A program made the translations under genes and the position numbers. DNA of 64,000 bases from positions 1-64,000 of the forward strand of contig NZ_LDPE01000008.1 of assembly GCF_001447995.1 (NCBI RefSeq). Reading direction: 5' to 3'. The DNA comes from Maribacter dokdonensis DSW-8. GTDB lineage: Bacteria > Bacteroidota > Bacteroidia > Flavobacteriales > Flavobacteriaceae. Of this stretch, positions 17,596 through 30,700 are shown piece by piece; the stretch's first letter is position 1; each line of letters opens with the position of its first letter. The notes beneath the pieces were generated by a model that was given only the letters and a program-made list of their open reading frames with translations, had not been told where the DNA came from and made no database searches.

Positions 17596-18498
17596 TTAGA
17601 AATATCTGGGGGATTTTACCGGACCTAATACTTTTTTGGCAAGTTCAAATATCAAAATTATTTCATGTGTACCGCCAGTATAAGGTCTTACCGATGATGT
17701 CGGTAGATCATAGGCATAACCAATTCTAAAATCTCTAGAAACTTGGTAATCCATCATTGCACCAAAGTTAGATGCATCGTTCACTCTATATGAGGTACCT
17801 ACCCAAAATTTTTCATTGAACAAAAAGTTAATGGTAAAATCATAGGTTGCCGGGGCACCATTTGTAAATTTTGTAATTATGGTAGGTTTAAAAATAGTTG
17901 TTTCAGACAGGTCAAAAACCAGACCACCAATGGCATAATAGCTATTACGTTCTATAGCTTCAAATTCGCCTTCGTTCAAATCTGTATTTAAAATTCTTGG
18001 AGATGAAATACCGGCATACCATCTGTTTGAGCCAATATAAAAGCCAGCACCAAAATTAGGATTGATACTGTTGAAGTTGGCATTGAAGAATTGATCGTTG
18101 GGATCAGGATTTTCTAGGTTATAACTTGTGAACCCGCCCTTTAGTCCAAAACGCATTTTTACTTGCTGACTTACTGGAACGGTATATGAGAAATCACCAT
18201 AAAAATAGTTGGTGCTTTCAAAACCTAAACGGTCATTGATGTATGATACGCCAATACCGATCTTTTCATTTTTTAATGGAGAATGAACGGATAGGGTACT
18301 GGTACGTGGGTTACCTTCTAATCCTGCCCATTGGTTTCTATGTAATATTGTAGCGTTCAACGTTTCTCTACTACCTGCGTATGCCGGGTTAACAGAAATG
18401 GTGTTGTACATGTACTGTGTAAATTGAGGTAACTGCTGTGCACTTACAAATACACCGGTAAATAGTAAAATGGCTAAAAAGAGATTAGCTTTTTTCAT
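17596..18498 (-). CDS. PorP/SprF family T9SS membrane protein
   Basis: 300 residues with signal peptide MKKANLFLAILLFTGVFVSAQQ. LPQFTQYMYNTISVNPAYAGSR is the family signature of PorP/SprF, followed by an outer-membrane beta-barrel pattern of alternating hydrophobic strands. In Flavobacterium johnsoniae SprF is needed for the surface display of SprB. This copy sits between a giant CHU_C adhesin and an OmpA protein, so it is expected to help export or attach that adhesin. A hairpin lies between it and the adhesin stop, which may lower its expression relative to the adhesin. Confidence 0.92.
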   Translation of the reverse strand: MKKANLFLAILLFTGVFVSAQQLPQFTQYMYNTISVNPAYAGSRETLNATILHRNQWAGLEGNPRTSTLSVHSPLKNEKIGIGVSYINDRLGFESTNYFYGDFSYTVPVSQQVKMRFGLKGGFTSYNLENPDPNDQFFNANFNSINPNFGAGFYIGSNRWYAGISSPRILNTDLNEGEFEAIERNSYYAIGGLVFDLSETTIFKPTIITKFTNGAPATYDFTINFLFNEKFWVGTSYRVNDASNFGAMMDYQVSRDFRIGYAYDLPTSSVRPYTGGTHEIILIFELAKKVLGPVKSPRYF

Positions 18499-18740
18499 GG
18501 TTATGTTTGGGTTTAGCTTTTTACGGCTATATGTTAATGAATAAGTAGGTTAATCTTATTTAAACAAATTTAAACGCTGTTCTTATGTATAGAAAAATTA
18601 ACGGTTGACTCTCCTTATTATTCGTTCTTATACCGTATTTTCGTTTAATTGATGATTTTATCGGTTAAATGAAATATGTGCTATAATAGGCTTAAAAAGA
18701 GCGTTTTATGTTAGTGTTCTAATGGGGGAAAGGAAAATAG

Positions 18741-18768
18741 GCACCTCGTCTTTTTTAAGATGAGGTGC
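18741..18768 (-). terminator. Hairpin between the adhesin and PorP/SprF genes (weak terminator or processing site)
   Basis: In transcript sense, GCACCTCATCTT, a short loop, AAGACGAGGTGC: a 12-bp stem with one mismatch, 22 nt past the adhesin stop. Only a broken T-tract follows (TATTTTCC), so partial termination or RNA stabilisation is more likely than complete termination. Confidence 0.6.
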
Positions 18769-18789
18769 TGTAAATAATGTATTTTAATA

Positions 18790-21700
18790 TTAGTTGGTAC
18801 CTAGGTAAATGTACCCGTTGAACGGTTCTAGAATAGTACCTGTTTCAATATCGGTTGCGGTAATAATATAGTAATACGTACCTGTTGGTAACATACCGGA
18901 TTGACCGAATGAACCATTAGGAGACTCACCGCCCCAATCATTTTGGTAGTCTTTGACCTCTGCAACTTTTGTACCCCAACGGTTAAAAATGATGACATCA
19001 AAACTAAAGGCACAGTACTCAACACCCGTAATTTCAAAATAATCATTAACTCCGTCACCATTTGCGGTAACCGCTTTAGAGATGATAATATCACCTCTAC
19101 CACATGGTACACATTCAGTATCTACAATTACTGTAAAGTCAACATAGTATTTACAAGTACCCTCTGTAGAGCTATAGGCAATTTTATATTCACCTGGCTC
19201 ATGGTTCATAGGATCAAAAATGTTTTCCTCAAGAACAACATCACCTTCAAGAATCATGAATATACCGTTACTGTCAAAATCTGCAGGTAGGTAATTCAAT
19301 AGGTCAATTGGCTCTTCTTCTATACAAATGTTAATTGTAATTTCCTGTAATTGAGGTTGTAATACGAAAATTATTTGCTCAAATAAGGCAGTGTTGCCAC
19401 AAGAGTCCGTTACGTTCCAAGATCTTATGATCATATAATCGTCAGAGTCATCAGCTTGTTGCGTTTCTTCATTGAAAACAACTTCAAAATTACCGCAACC
19501 ACCTGTAAAGGTCATTTCTGGTGCTTCTGGAATTTCGTCGCCACAGATAATAGTAATTTCTTCTTCATAAGGCTGGCTCATGATAGGACCAGTTGGCTCA
19601 ATAGTAATTACTTGGGTATGTTCTGTTGAATTACCGGCACAATCCGTAGCGGTCCAAGTTCTAGTTACGGTATAACCAACTGCACAGTTTTCATCATTGG
19701 TAATAGTTTCTTCAAAAACCACTTCAATGTTAGGGTCACAAGAATCTGTAGCTGTCAATATAGATGCATCTGGCACCATATTACATTCAACGGTCATATC
19801 TAACGGTAGCGCTTCATTGAAAGTTGGGGCTACTGTATCTTCAATAGTAATTACTTGTGTATGTGTACGAACATTACCTACGCAATCAGTAATAGTCCAT
19901 GTTCTGGTAATGGTATATTCCGTTGCACACTCATCATCTTGACCTTCCACTAATTCATCATAATCAACTGTTATGGCACAAGTGCTATCAGAAGTTATTA
20001 CAAATGCATCTGGGATCGTATCACAAGCTTCAATGGTCTCATCGGTTGGCCAGCCTTCATTACCATCATTATCTATGATGGTCACCGTAGCAATATTATC
20101 TGATAATATACCAACTATTGGACTAGATATATTTTCAAGAATGACATTGAAAGTTTCTGGGTCTTCAATAATAATATCGTCAATAATAGGAATTACTATA
20201 GCTTGAGTATTATCGTTTGTGCCACCGAATGTCAATGTTTGGGTATTACGAGGTACACCTGTGTAATCGTTGGCATCCACTGCTGAACCATCTACCGTAT
20301 AGAACTCAACAGTAAATTCATCTTGAACATTAGCATTAAGTACAACATTTAAGGTTACGGTACCTGCACCTTCGTTTACCTCAACCGAAGTAGTATCGAA
20401 TTGTACTCCGTATAAAGAAGGATCGGCATCGTTATCAATAATGTTTACCGTAGCCGTATCATTGGCAAGAATACCTACGATAGGCGAAGAAATATCTTCA
20501 AGGATTACCTGGAAGTTCTCCGTAAACTCAATTAAGGTGTCATCTATAATAGGAATAACAATAGTCTGAGTATTTGAATTTGTTCCACCGAATGTCAATG
20601 TCTGGGTATCTTGAGGAACACCTGTATAATCGCTACCTTCTATAGTAGTCCCATCAACGGTATAATACTCTACCGTGAACTCGTCTTGAACATCTGCATT
20701 TAGTATGACATCAAGAGATACGGTACCTGCATCTTCGTTCACATCTATTGAAGTGATATCGAATTGTACTCCGTATAAAGAAGGATCGGCATCGTTATCA
20801 ATAATGTTTACCGTAGCCGTATCATTGGCAAGAATACCTACGATAGGGGAAGAAATATCTTCAAGGATGACCTGGAAGTTCTCCGTAAACTCGATTAAGG
20901 TGTCATCTATAATAGGAATAACAATAGTCTGAGTATTTGAATTTGTTCCACCAAATGTCAAGGTCTGGGTATCTTGAGGAACACTTGTATAATCGCTACC
21001 TTCTATGGTAGTCCCATCAACGGTATAATACTCTACCGTGAACTCGTCTTGAACATCTGCATTTAGTATGACATCAAGAGATACGGTACCTGCATCCTCG
21101 TTCACGTCAATAGAAGTGATATCGAATTGTACTCCGTATAAGGAAGGATCGGCATCGTTATCAATAATGTTTACCGTAGCCGTATCATTGGCAAGAATAC
21201 CTACGATAGGCGAAGAAATATCTTCAAGGATTACCTGGAAGTTCTCCGTAAACTCGATTAAGGTGTCATCTATAATAGGAATAACAATAGTCTGAGTATT
21301 TGAATTTGTTCCACCAAATGTCAATGTCTGGGTATCTTGAGGAACACCTGTATAATCGCTACCTTCTATGGTAGTCCCATCAACGGTATAATACTCTACC
21401 GTGAACTCGTCTTGAACATCTGCATTTAGTATGACATCAAGAGATACGGTACCTGCATCCTCGTTCACATCTATTGACGTGATATCGAATTGCACTCCGT
21501 ATAAAGTAGGATCGGCATCGTTATCAGTGATGTTGATAGTACCTTGATTGTCATTAATAGTAATTAATGTGGTCGATAGATCAGAAAGGTCAACAAATAG
21601 ACTTTCCGTAAACTCAATTAGTGTGTCGTCAATAATGCTTACGGTTATAGGGTGAACTTCACCATCTGTACCGCTAAAAGTCAATTGCCCTTTGTTATGA

Positions 21701-24700
21701 GTGTAATCTCCAGGTGATATCGCGGAATCATTATTTGTGCTAAAGTCTATGGTAAATCCGTCTTGAACGTTACCTGTCAATAATACATTGATCGTTGCAG
21801 TACCTGCAGCTTCATCTACCGTAATATTGTCATTCTCAAATGAGATACCTGTAACACCTGGTATATTATCGTTATCGGTGATATTGATATTACCTTGGTG
21901 ATCATTTATGGCGATTAGTGTAGTAGAAAGGTTAGACAAGTCAATAAACAATCTTTCAGTTGCTTCAATTAAATTATCATCAATGATACTTACAGTAATT
22001 GGCTGTGTTTCTCCATCTGTACCGGCAAAGGTCAACTGACCGGCAATAGCAGTATAATCTCCAGGTTCAACCGCTGAATCATTGTTGGTAGTATAGTCTA
22101 AAGTAAATCCACCTTGTACATTACCCGTCAATAATACATTGATCGTAGCAGTACCGGCAGCTTCATCTACCGTAATATCATCATTTTCAAATGAGATACC
22201 TGTAACGCCGGGTATATTGTCATTATCTGTGATATTGATATTACCTTGATTGTCGTTTATACCGATCAACGTAGTAGAAAGGTTAGATAAATTGACTAAT
22301 AGCGTTTCAGTAGCTTCAATGAAATTATCATCAATAATAGTAACCGTTATAGGTTGTAATTCGTCATCTGTACCAACGAAAGTAAGTTGACCGGAATTAC
22401 TAGTATAATCACCAGGTTCAATTGCGGAACCATCGGCAGTGGCATAGTCAATAGTAAATCCGCCAGGTACATTTCCTGTCAATTGAACATTGATCGTTGC
22501 AGTACCAGCAGCTTCGTCTACGGTAATATTGTCGTTTTCAAAATCGATACCAGTAGTGCCAGGTATGTTATCATTATCTGTAATACTGATATTACCTTGG
22601 TGATCATTTATGGTGATTAGTGTAGTAGAAAGGTTAGACAAGTCAATAAACAATCTTTCAGTTGCTTCAATTAAATTATCATCTATGATACTTACGGTAA
22701 TTGACTGTGTTTCGCCATCTGTCCCAACAAACGTTAATTGACCGGCAGTTGAGATGTAATCACCAGGAGCTTCCGCGGTGTCGTCATTAGTGGTATAATC
22801 TACCGTAAATCCGCCTTGAACATTACCTGTTAACAATACATTTATAGTTGCTGTGCCAGCAGCTTCATCAACTATAATATTATCATTTTCAAATGAGATT
22901 CCGGTGCCGGGCACATGGTCATTATCTGTAATGTTAATATTACCTTGATTGTCATTGATTGCAATCAATGTGGTAGATAAGTTTGACAGATCTACAAATA
23001 ACCTTTCAGTAGCTTCAATGATGTTATCATCTATAATGCTTACCGTTACAGGATGGAATTCACCATCTGTACCTACAAAAGTTAATTGTCCTGCATTGGT
23101 AGTATAGTCACCTGGTTGTACTGCAGAATCATTGTTCGTAGTATAATCTAGGGTGAAACCACCTTGAACATTACCGGTAAGCAATACATTGATCGTTGCA
23201 GTGCCAGCGGCTTCATCAACTGTGATATCGTCATTTTGGAAAGAGATACCCGTAGTTCCTGGTATATTATCATTATCGGTGATATTGATGTTACCTTGAT
23301 TGTCATTAATAACAATAAGGGATGTCGATAAATTTGAAAGGTCAACAAATAGTCTCTCGGTAGCCTCTATGATATTGTCATCGATTATGGTCACCGTAAC
23401 TGGCTGAATTTCTCCATCTGTACCGGTGAAAGTCAATTGACCGTTTATAGGAGAATAATCTCCTGGTTGTATAGCAGTATCGTTGTTGGTTGTATAATCT
23501 ACCGTAAATCCGCCAGGAACATTACCTGTTAATTGCACATTTATGGTTGCCGTACCTGCAGCTTCATCAACGGTAATATTGTCATTTTCAAATGCGATAC
23601 CCGTAGTACCCGGTATATTATCGTTGTCGGTAATATTAATGTTTGCTTGATTGTCATTGATGGCAATCAAATTAGTAGATAGGTTAGATAGGTTAACAAA
23701 TAATCTTTCTAACGTCTCAATAGCACTATCATCAATAATTGTAACGGTAATTGGCTGTAGCTCACCGTCAGTACCTAGAAAGGTCAATTGACCTGAACTT
23801 GTAGTATAATCATCTGGTTGAACAGCAGAGTCGTCACTGGTAGTATAATCCAATGTAAAACCACCTTGTACGTTACCGGTTAAGAGTACATTTACGGTAA
23901 CCGTACCAACAGCTTCATCTACGGTAATATCATCATTTTGAAAAGAGATACCCGTGGTTCCAGGAATGTTGTCATTATCGGTAATATTGATATTCCCCTG
24001 GTTGTCATTGATAGCAATTAAGGTTGTAGATAAGTTAGATAGGTCTACGAACAGTCTTTCAGTAGCTTCAATGATGTTGTCATCTATGATGTTGACCGTT
24101 ACAGGGTGAATTTCTCCGTTGGTGCCGGTAAAAGTTAATTGACCAGAAGTTGAGGTATAATCACCAGGTTCAATGGCAGAATCATTGTTGGTGGTATAGT
24201 CTACCGTAAAGCCGCCTTGAACATTACCTGTCAATAGAACGTTTATAGTGGCTGTACCAGCATCTTCATCTACGGTAATATCGTCATTTTCAAATGAAAT
24301 ACCGGTAGTTCCAGGTATGTTGTCATTATCGGTAATATTTATATTCCCTTGACTGTCATTAATGGCAATTAAGGTTGTAGATAAGTTAGATAAGTCTACA
24401 AACAATCTTTCTGTAGTCTCAATAATATTGTCGTCAATAATAGCAACTGTAATTGGTTGTAGTTCACCGTTAGTACCGGCAAAGGTCAATTGACCTGAAC
24501 TTGTAGTATAATCCCCTGGTTGAAAGGCAGAGTCATCATTAGTAGTATAATCTATAGTAAAACCGCCTTGAACATTACCTGTTAACAGTACATTTATTGT
24601 AGCTGTACCATCAGCTTCATTAACAGTGATATCGTCATTTTGGAATGAAATACCCGTACCGGCGCCACCATCATTATCGGTAATATTGATAACTCCCTGG

Positions 24701-27700
24701 TTGTCATTTATTGCAATTAATGAAGTTGAAAGGTTTGAAAGGTCTACAAATAAACTTTCAGTTACCTCTATAAGTGAGTCATCATTAATGGTAACGGTTA
24801 TGGACTGGGTTTCACCATCTGTACCGGTAAAGGTCAATTGCCCCGAGTTAGTAATATAATCACCAGGTTGGGTGGCCGTATTATCATTGGTTGTAAAGTC
24901 TAAGGTAAATCCGCCTTGAACATTACCTGTTAATAAAACATTAATGGTGGCAGTACCTGCAGCTTCATCTACGGTAATATTGTCGTTTTCAAATGAAATA
25001 CCCGTAGTGCCCGGTATATTATCGTTGTCGTTAATGGTACCAATAGCAGAATTAGTTGGCTGTTGATCTAAGAACCCAACATTAATATTAGATTGAATAT
25101 TGGATAATGTTATAGTGAAATCTTCCGACGGTTCAATTATGCTATCGTCTATGATCGGTACGTCTATATTAACTGAATTTGTAGTACTGTTGAATGAAAT
25201 TGTACCTGTAGAAGACGTGTAATCACCTGGTTCAATAGCGGTGTCGTTTCCTGTTGCGTAATCAACGGTAACTGTTTCTCCAGGAGTAATATTACCTGTG
25301 AAGGTAGCTGTGAATCTCGCAAAAGTGTTAGTACCTTCTGTAACAATAACATTATCATTGGCAAAAGAAACACCTGTACTACCAGGTACATTATCATTAT
25401 CGGTGATACTTACAATACCCTCATTATCATTAATGGTAGGTGTATTTGTACCATTTGTAAGTTGAACAAAGAACTGCTCGGTAGTTTCTATAATTGTATC
25501 ATCATTAATTGTAATGGTAACCGATCTTGTTTCGTTATTGGTACCGGCAAAAGAAACGGTATTCGATGCAGAAACATAGTCTTCAGATTCAACCGCGGTA
25601 TCATCTGCGGTAGTATAGTTTACCGTGAATCCGCCAGAAACAGTACCGGTATGTGTAATTTCAAGAACAGCCGTACCAGCATCTTCATTAACGGTAACGT
25701 CGTTAATTCTAAGACCTATAGGATCACCATTTTCACTAACATAAATGTATTGTGTATGGCTTGTGCTATTACCTGCACAATCGTTAGTTGTCCAAGTTCT
25801 AATAATCGTGTAATTTGTGCTTGTATTATCGCCATCATAAGTTTCGTTGAATGTCACTGTAGAGTTAGAGTCACAATTGTCATTAGCAGAAAGTATCGGT
25901 GCCGTAGGTATATTGTCATGAGCAGCATAAGAATCTTGTGGTAAAGTTTCATTAAAAGTAGGCGCCTCATTATCTTCAATAGTGATAACCTGGGTAAAAG
26001 TTTCACTTACTCTACCACAAGCATCTGTAAATGTCCAAGTATTGGTATACGTACCTTCAGTAGGACAAGCTCCAGATTGTACAAAACTACCTGCTGTTTT
26101 ATTCAAAGTAAAATCACAAGAAGCCGTTGCAGGTACCAAAGAATTGGCATTGTTAAGTGCTGCAATATTATCACAGGCAATAGTTCTGTCCAATGCATTA
26201 GGAGCCGTTGACCAATTTACCTGTGGGGGTTGTTGTACATCTATGATTGTTGGGGTATGTGTACCTATTCCACAAGAATCTGTAGAAGATGAACTGTTAG
26301 TGGTAATAGGGTCACCACTAATTACTCCACTATACGTAGCCGTTGCCTGTAATTCAAAACTAGCAACACAGGCGGTTTCCAAAAAGTAACAAGCTTCTAT
26401 AATTTCAATATCGAAATCAATATCATAATTATCACCCATATTGGTAGTACCATTTTGAGCCGTAAAGGTCAATGTTTTAGTAGACGGGTCATAAGAATGG
26501 GTAATTCCTGAAGGTAAAGTTCCTACCCCGGAAAAATCTGCTTCAGCAGGAAGAACCGTGGTAATAACAAGATCTTGAATATCGTCATTACCAATATTGG
26601 TAACGTTTAAAGTCAAGGGTACAATATCACTAGCATTAAAAGGACCACTGGTATTTGTATTTAAACTTAAGGCCCCTAGACTAGGTTTGTAAACATCTAC
26701 ACTTAATCCCATTAAATATAGACCGTAAGACTCTTGATCTGTAGTAATTTTAAATCGGGCAAAAGTTTGATCGTTATCAATATATCTATTGGCCGTATTG
26801 GCTAATGGAAATACGGTAGCATCAAAACCTAAGGTATTGGTACTAGCGGCATTTCTGTCCACGTAATTCAGACCGTCAATGGTAATACGACTGTTAAAGA
26901 AGTTGTCTTCATCTCTTAACGTAGTCGATAATTTTGACCAGTTATTAGAAGTATCAAATATTAATAGTTGGTCACCTGAAAGATCACGGTCACCTTCTAA
27001 CGCACCTAACATTACATTGGCATTGATATTACCGTTAGGTATGGTTTCAAAGCCGCTAAAGTTAAATTCTGTTTCACCCGCACCATTAGATGCAAAGGTG
27101 TGCACATAACCATCATAAAGGGTAATGTTTTTAGGGTCTAATGATACGTTTTCATAAACGAATACAATTTGCCATCCACCAGAGGTTCCGGTCACATTTG
27201 CAATACCGTGAGAACGTAAATCCATTTCGGTAGCCTTTACGTTACCTACTTGATAGGTTCCAAAAGGGGTAGAAAGAGCATTGATGTCATCGGTAATATC
27301 CTTTATACATACATACGGGTCATTTTGAAAATGATCATCACGACCTCTATAAATTACCTCATCTGCAGAAACTGTTGTATATGAAGATTGGCCTGGTAGC
27401 ATTAATTTAACCTGGTTGTAATTCCAAGAAGGTTCTGTAGCACCACCACCAGTAGTACCATCGTATTCTTTATCTGCGGCAGCCCAATATAGATAAGCTT
27501 TTTTAATATTTAAACAGCTCAACGAAGGCTCTGGGTTTGCTAAGTTCGCATTGGTAGAGTTGAACGTTGTTGGGTCTGAGTCTATATCTACAAAAACGTT
27601 GTTGTTGAAATCATGGTTACCATCTTCTCCATTGTAATTTCCTGTTGCATTTCTTGAAAGTACATTGTTGGCGATCATGGTAAAGTCTCCGTTGATACTT

Positions 27701-30700
27701 CCGGAATAGCGAATTTCAAAATCTTTTTTAAGGTTGGTGTCGTTTACAAATATGTTAACAACAGCTTCATCTTCAGATCCGTTAGAATCTACTATTTTAT
27801 ATCTAAAAGAATCGTTTCCGTTAAAAGATGGACTAGGTTGGTATTCAAAATAATCATCTGTAGCGTCACCAGGTGTGCCATTGTCCCTAAGTGTAACCGT
27901 ACCATTAATAGGGTTGTTTACCACTTGTAGAGGGTTTACGGCTGCAGGTCCGTCAAACCCATAATCATCATTATCAAGCACCGTAATATTTGCGGAAGCT
28001 TGGTTTTGGAATACAACAAAAGAATCATCTACTGCACTTGGTAAATGATTAATATCCCTAATAGTACCAATAGCTGTAGGGTTAGAAGCTGTAATTAAAT
28101 TTGGGGAAATTGAGGTTATTGTCAATCTCAAGGTCTCATCACCTTCAATTATAGCATCTTGGATAATATCCACAGGAACTTGTAGTACTTCATCTGAAGT
28201 ACCGGTAAAGTTAAGGGTACCTGTTGCCGAAGCGGTATAGTCACTACCATATGTGGTGGTATTGTCCGTAATTTCATAGGATGCTGTAAAACCTCCATTT
28301 ATTGGTTTTCCGGTATACGTAACTTCAAAATTGGCGGTTACATTGAATTCGTCTACAGAAAAACCTGTAGCAGCCACTGTACCCGTATCATCATTGGTTA
28401 TCGTACCAATTGCATCCGCATTGGATATACTGATTTTAGATGAAGATGGATTAGAAATCGTAATTCTCAAATCTTCATTGTTTTCAATGAAATCATCACC
28501 AACAACATTGATTTGAACTGAACGTACTTCGTTATTTACACCGGTAAAAGTTAAGGTTCCAGTTGTTTGTGGATCTGTGGTTAAAGTATAGTCAACACCA
28601 GAAGTTGTGCTAATATCGGTAATAGAATATGCCAGGGTAAACCCACCGTTTAATCTGTCTCCGGTATACGTAACATCAAAATTGATACCGTTGGTCTGTT
28701 CAACGATACTAAAACCAGCTACAGCAACAGAACCTCCGTCGTCATCAAGTATAACTCCTCTAGCTTGGTTGTTTAATAAGTTGATACCAACATTTGAACG
28801 TATGGCAACAAGATCAACAAAGAAATCCTCTTCGTTCTCAATGGTGTCATCGCTAATTATGGGCACAACTATATTTTGTGTTTTTGTTGTACTGGTAAAT
28901 GTTAAGGTTTGTATGGTAGCATGAGGAGTAAAATCTGTGGCATTTGCCGCACTACCGTTAGTTACAAAATAATCTACTTCAATAGTTTCGCCAGTGTCCA
29001 CATCACCAATGAATTCAACGACGAATGTCGCATTTACATTATCACCAGTATCACCTTCTGTAACGGTAACCGTTAAATTCTGAAAATCAATTCCTTTAGT
29101 AGCGGTATTATCATTATCGGTAATAGCGCCCGTACCTGTTGGATCTACGATGTTAATTAAAGTGGTGGACAGATTAGAAAGTTGAACGTTCAAATCTTCC
29201 GTAGCTTCTATGAATGCATCTTCCAGTATGGTAACTTCAATTGACTGTTGATCATTATTAGATGTACCGGCTGGGAAAGTTAACTGTCCTGAAGCAAGTG
29301 TTGTGGTATAATCTTTTCCGTCTGAAGCAGTACCGTCCGTAATATTGTATTCTACGGTAAAGGAATCTTGTACGGTATTTCCGTTATAAGTGATGATGAA
29401 GTTAGTACTTCCTGCGGATTCGTTAACCGAAAAGTCAGATGCACTTAAACCTGTGGTTGCCGTTTTTAAATCATTATCGGTAATAGTACCAATAGCATTT
29501 GCATCTACTAAATTAATAAGGCTAGTAGATAAATTCGTTAATTGAAAATTGATGGTTTCATCAGGTTCAATGATGGTATCGTCATTGATGTTGATACTCG
29601 CATTTTGTGAGTCACCGTCATTGGTCCCTGCCGGGAATGTCAACTGACCTGTTAATGTAGGGTTTCCACTAAAATCTGTACCAGCTATAGCTGAACCATC
29701 CGTTATAGCGTAATCTACAGTAAAAGAATTTTGCAGTTCACTACCATTATAAGTAACCACAAAATTAGCAGTGCCATCATTTTCATCTATATTGATGTCA
29801 GCAACCGTTAAACCTGTGGTAGGTGTTTTAGAATCATTATCTATAATGGTACCGATCGCAATTGGGTCTACTAGGTTGATAAGATTGGTAGAAAGATTTG
29901 ATAGTTCAATATTTAAATTCTCGTCACCTTCAATGATGAGGTCATTAATTATAGTAACATTTACAAGTTGAGTTGCACCGTCCGTAGTGTTGTTTGGAAA
30001 AGAAACCTGACCTGTTAATGTAGCGGTATAGTCATCTCCTTCTATAGCAGACCCATTGCTAATGGTATAATCTGCTGTAAAGCCAGTTTTAACATTACCA
30101 CCATTATAGGTAACTACAAAGTTTGCCGATGCAGCTGCCTCGTTGAAATCTACGTCTGCAATAGATAGTCCTGTCGTTGGGGTAGTATCATTATCTATGA
30201 TTGTACCTGTAGCATCTGGCTTGATAATATTCAAAAGACTGTTTGAGATATTTGATATTTGAATACTAAGACTTTCATCACCTTCAATTACGGTATCATC
30301 TGTAATTGCTGCTAAAAGTGATTGGGTGTTACCATCAGAAGTACCGGCAGGAAAAGTAACCTGACCAGTAAGGTTTACATTATAATCTGAGCCATGAGTT
30401 GTACTAATATCTGTAATAGCATAGTCTACGGTAAAGGAATCTTGTACTGTAGGTCCGGTGTAGGTCAATATAAAATTAACGGTACCCACATTTTCATCAA
30501 CGGAAAAATCAGCTATGGAAACACCTTCACCCGCAGCAGGGGCATTTATATTAGTAATGGTTCCCAACGCAGTATCGGTAATATCGCCTACATTGGTTGA
30601 GCCATTGGTCATGCCCAAGGTAAAAGTTTCATCACTTTCAATGATATTATCATCTATGGCCGGAATAAGGATATTTGTATTCAATGTATTACTAGGTACT

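Noticed and set aside
18565..18572. Possible separate promoter for PorP/SprF (-7 match TAAATTTG)
   Set aside because: No -33 TTG was found 17-23 nt away.
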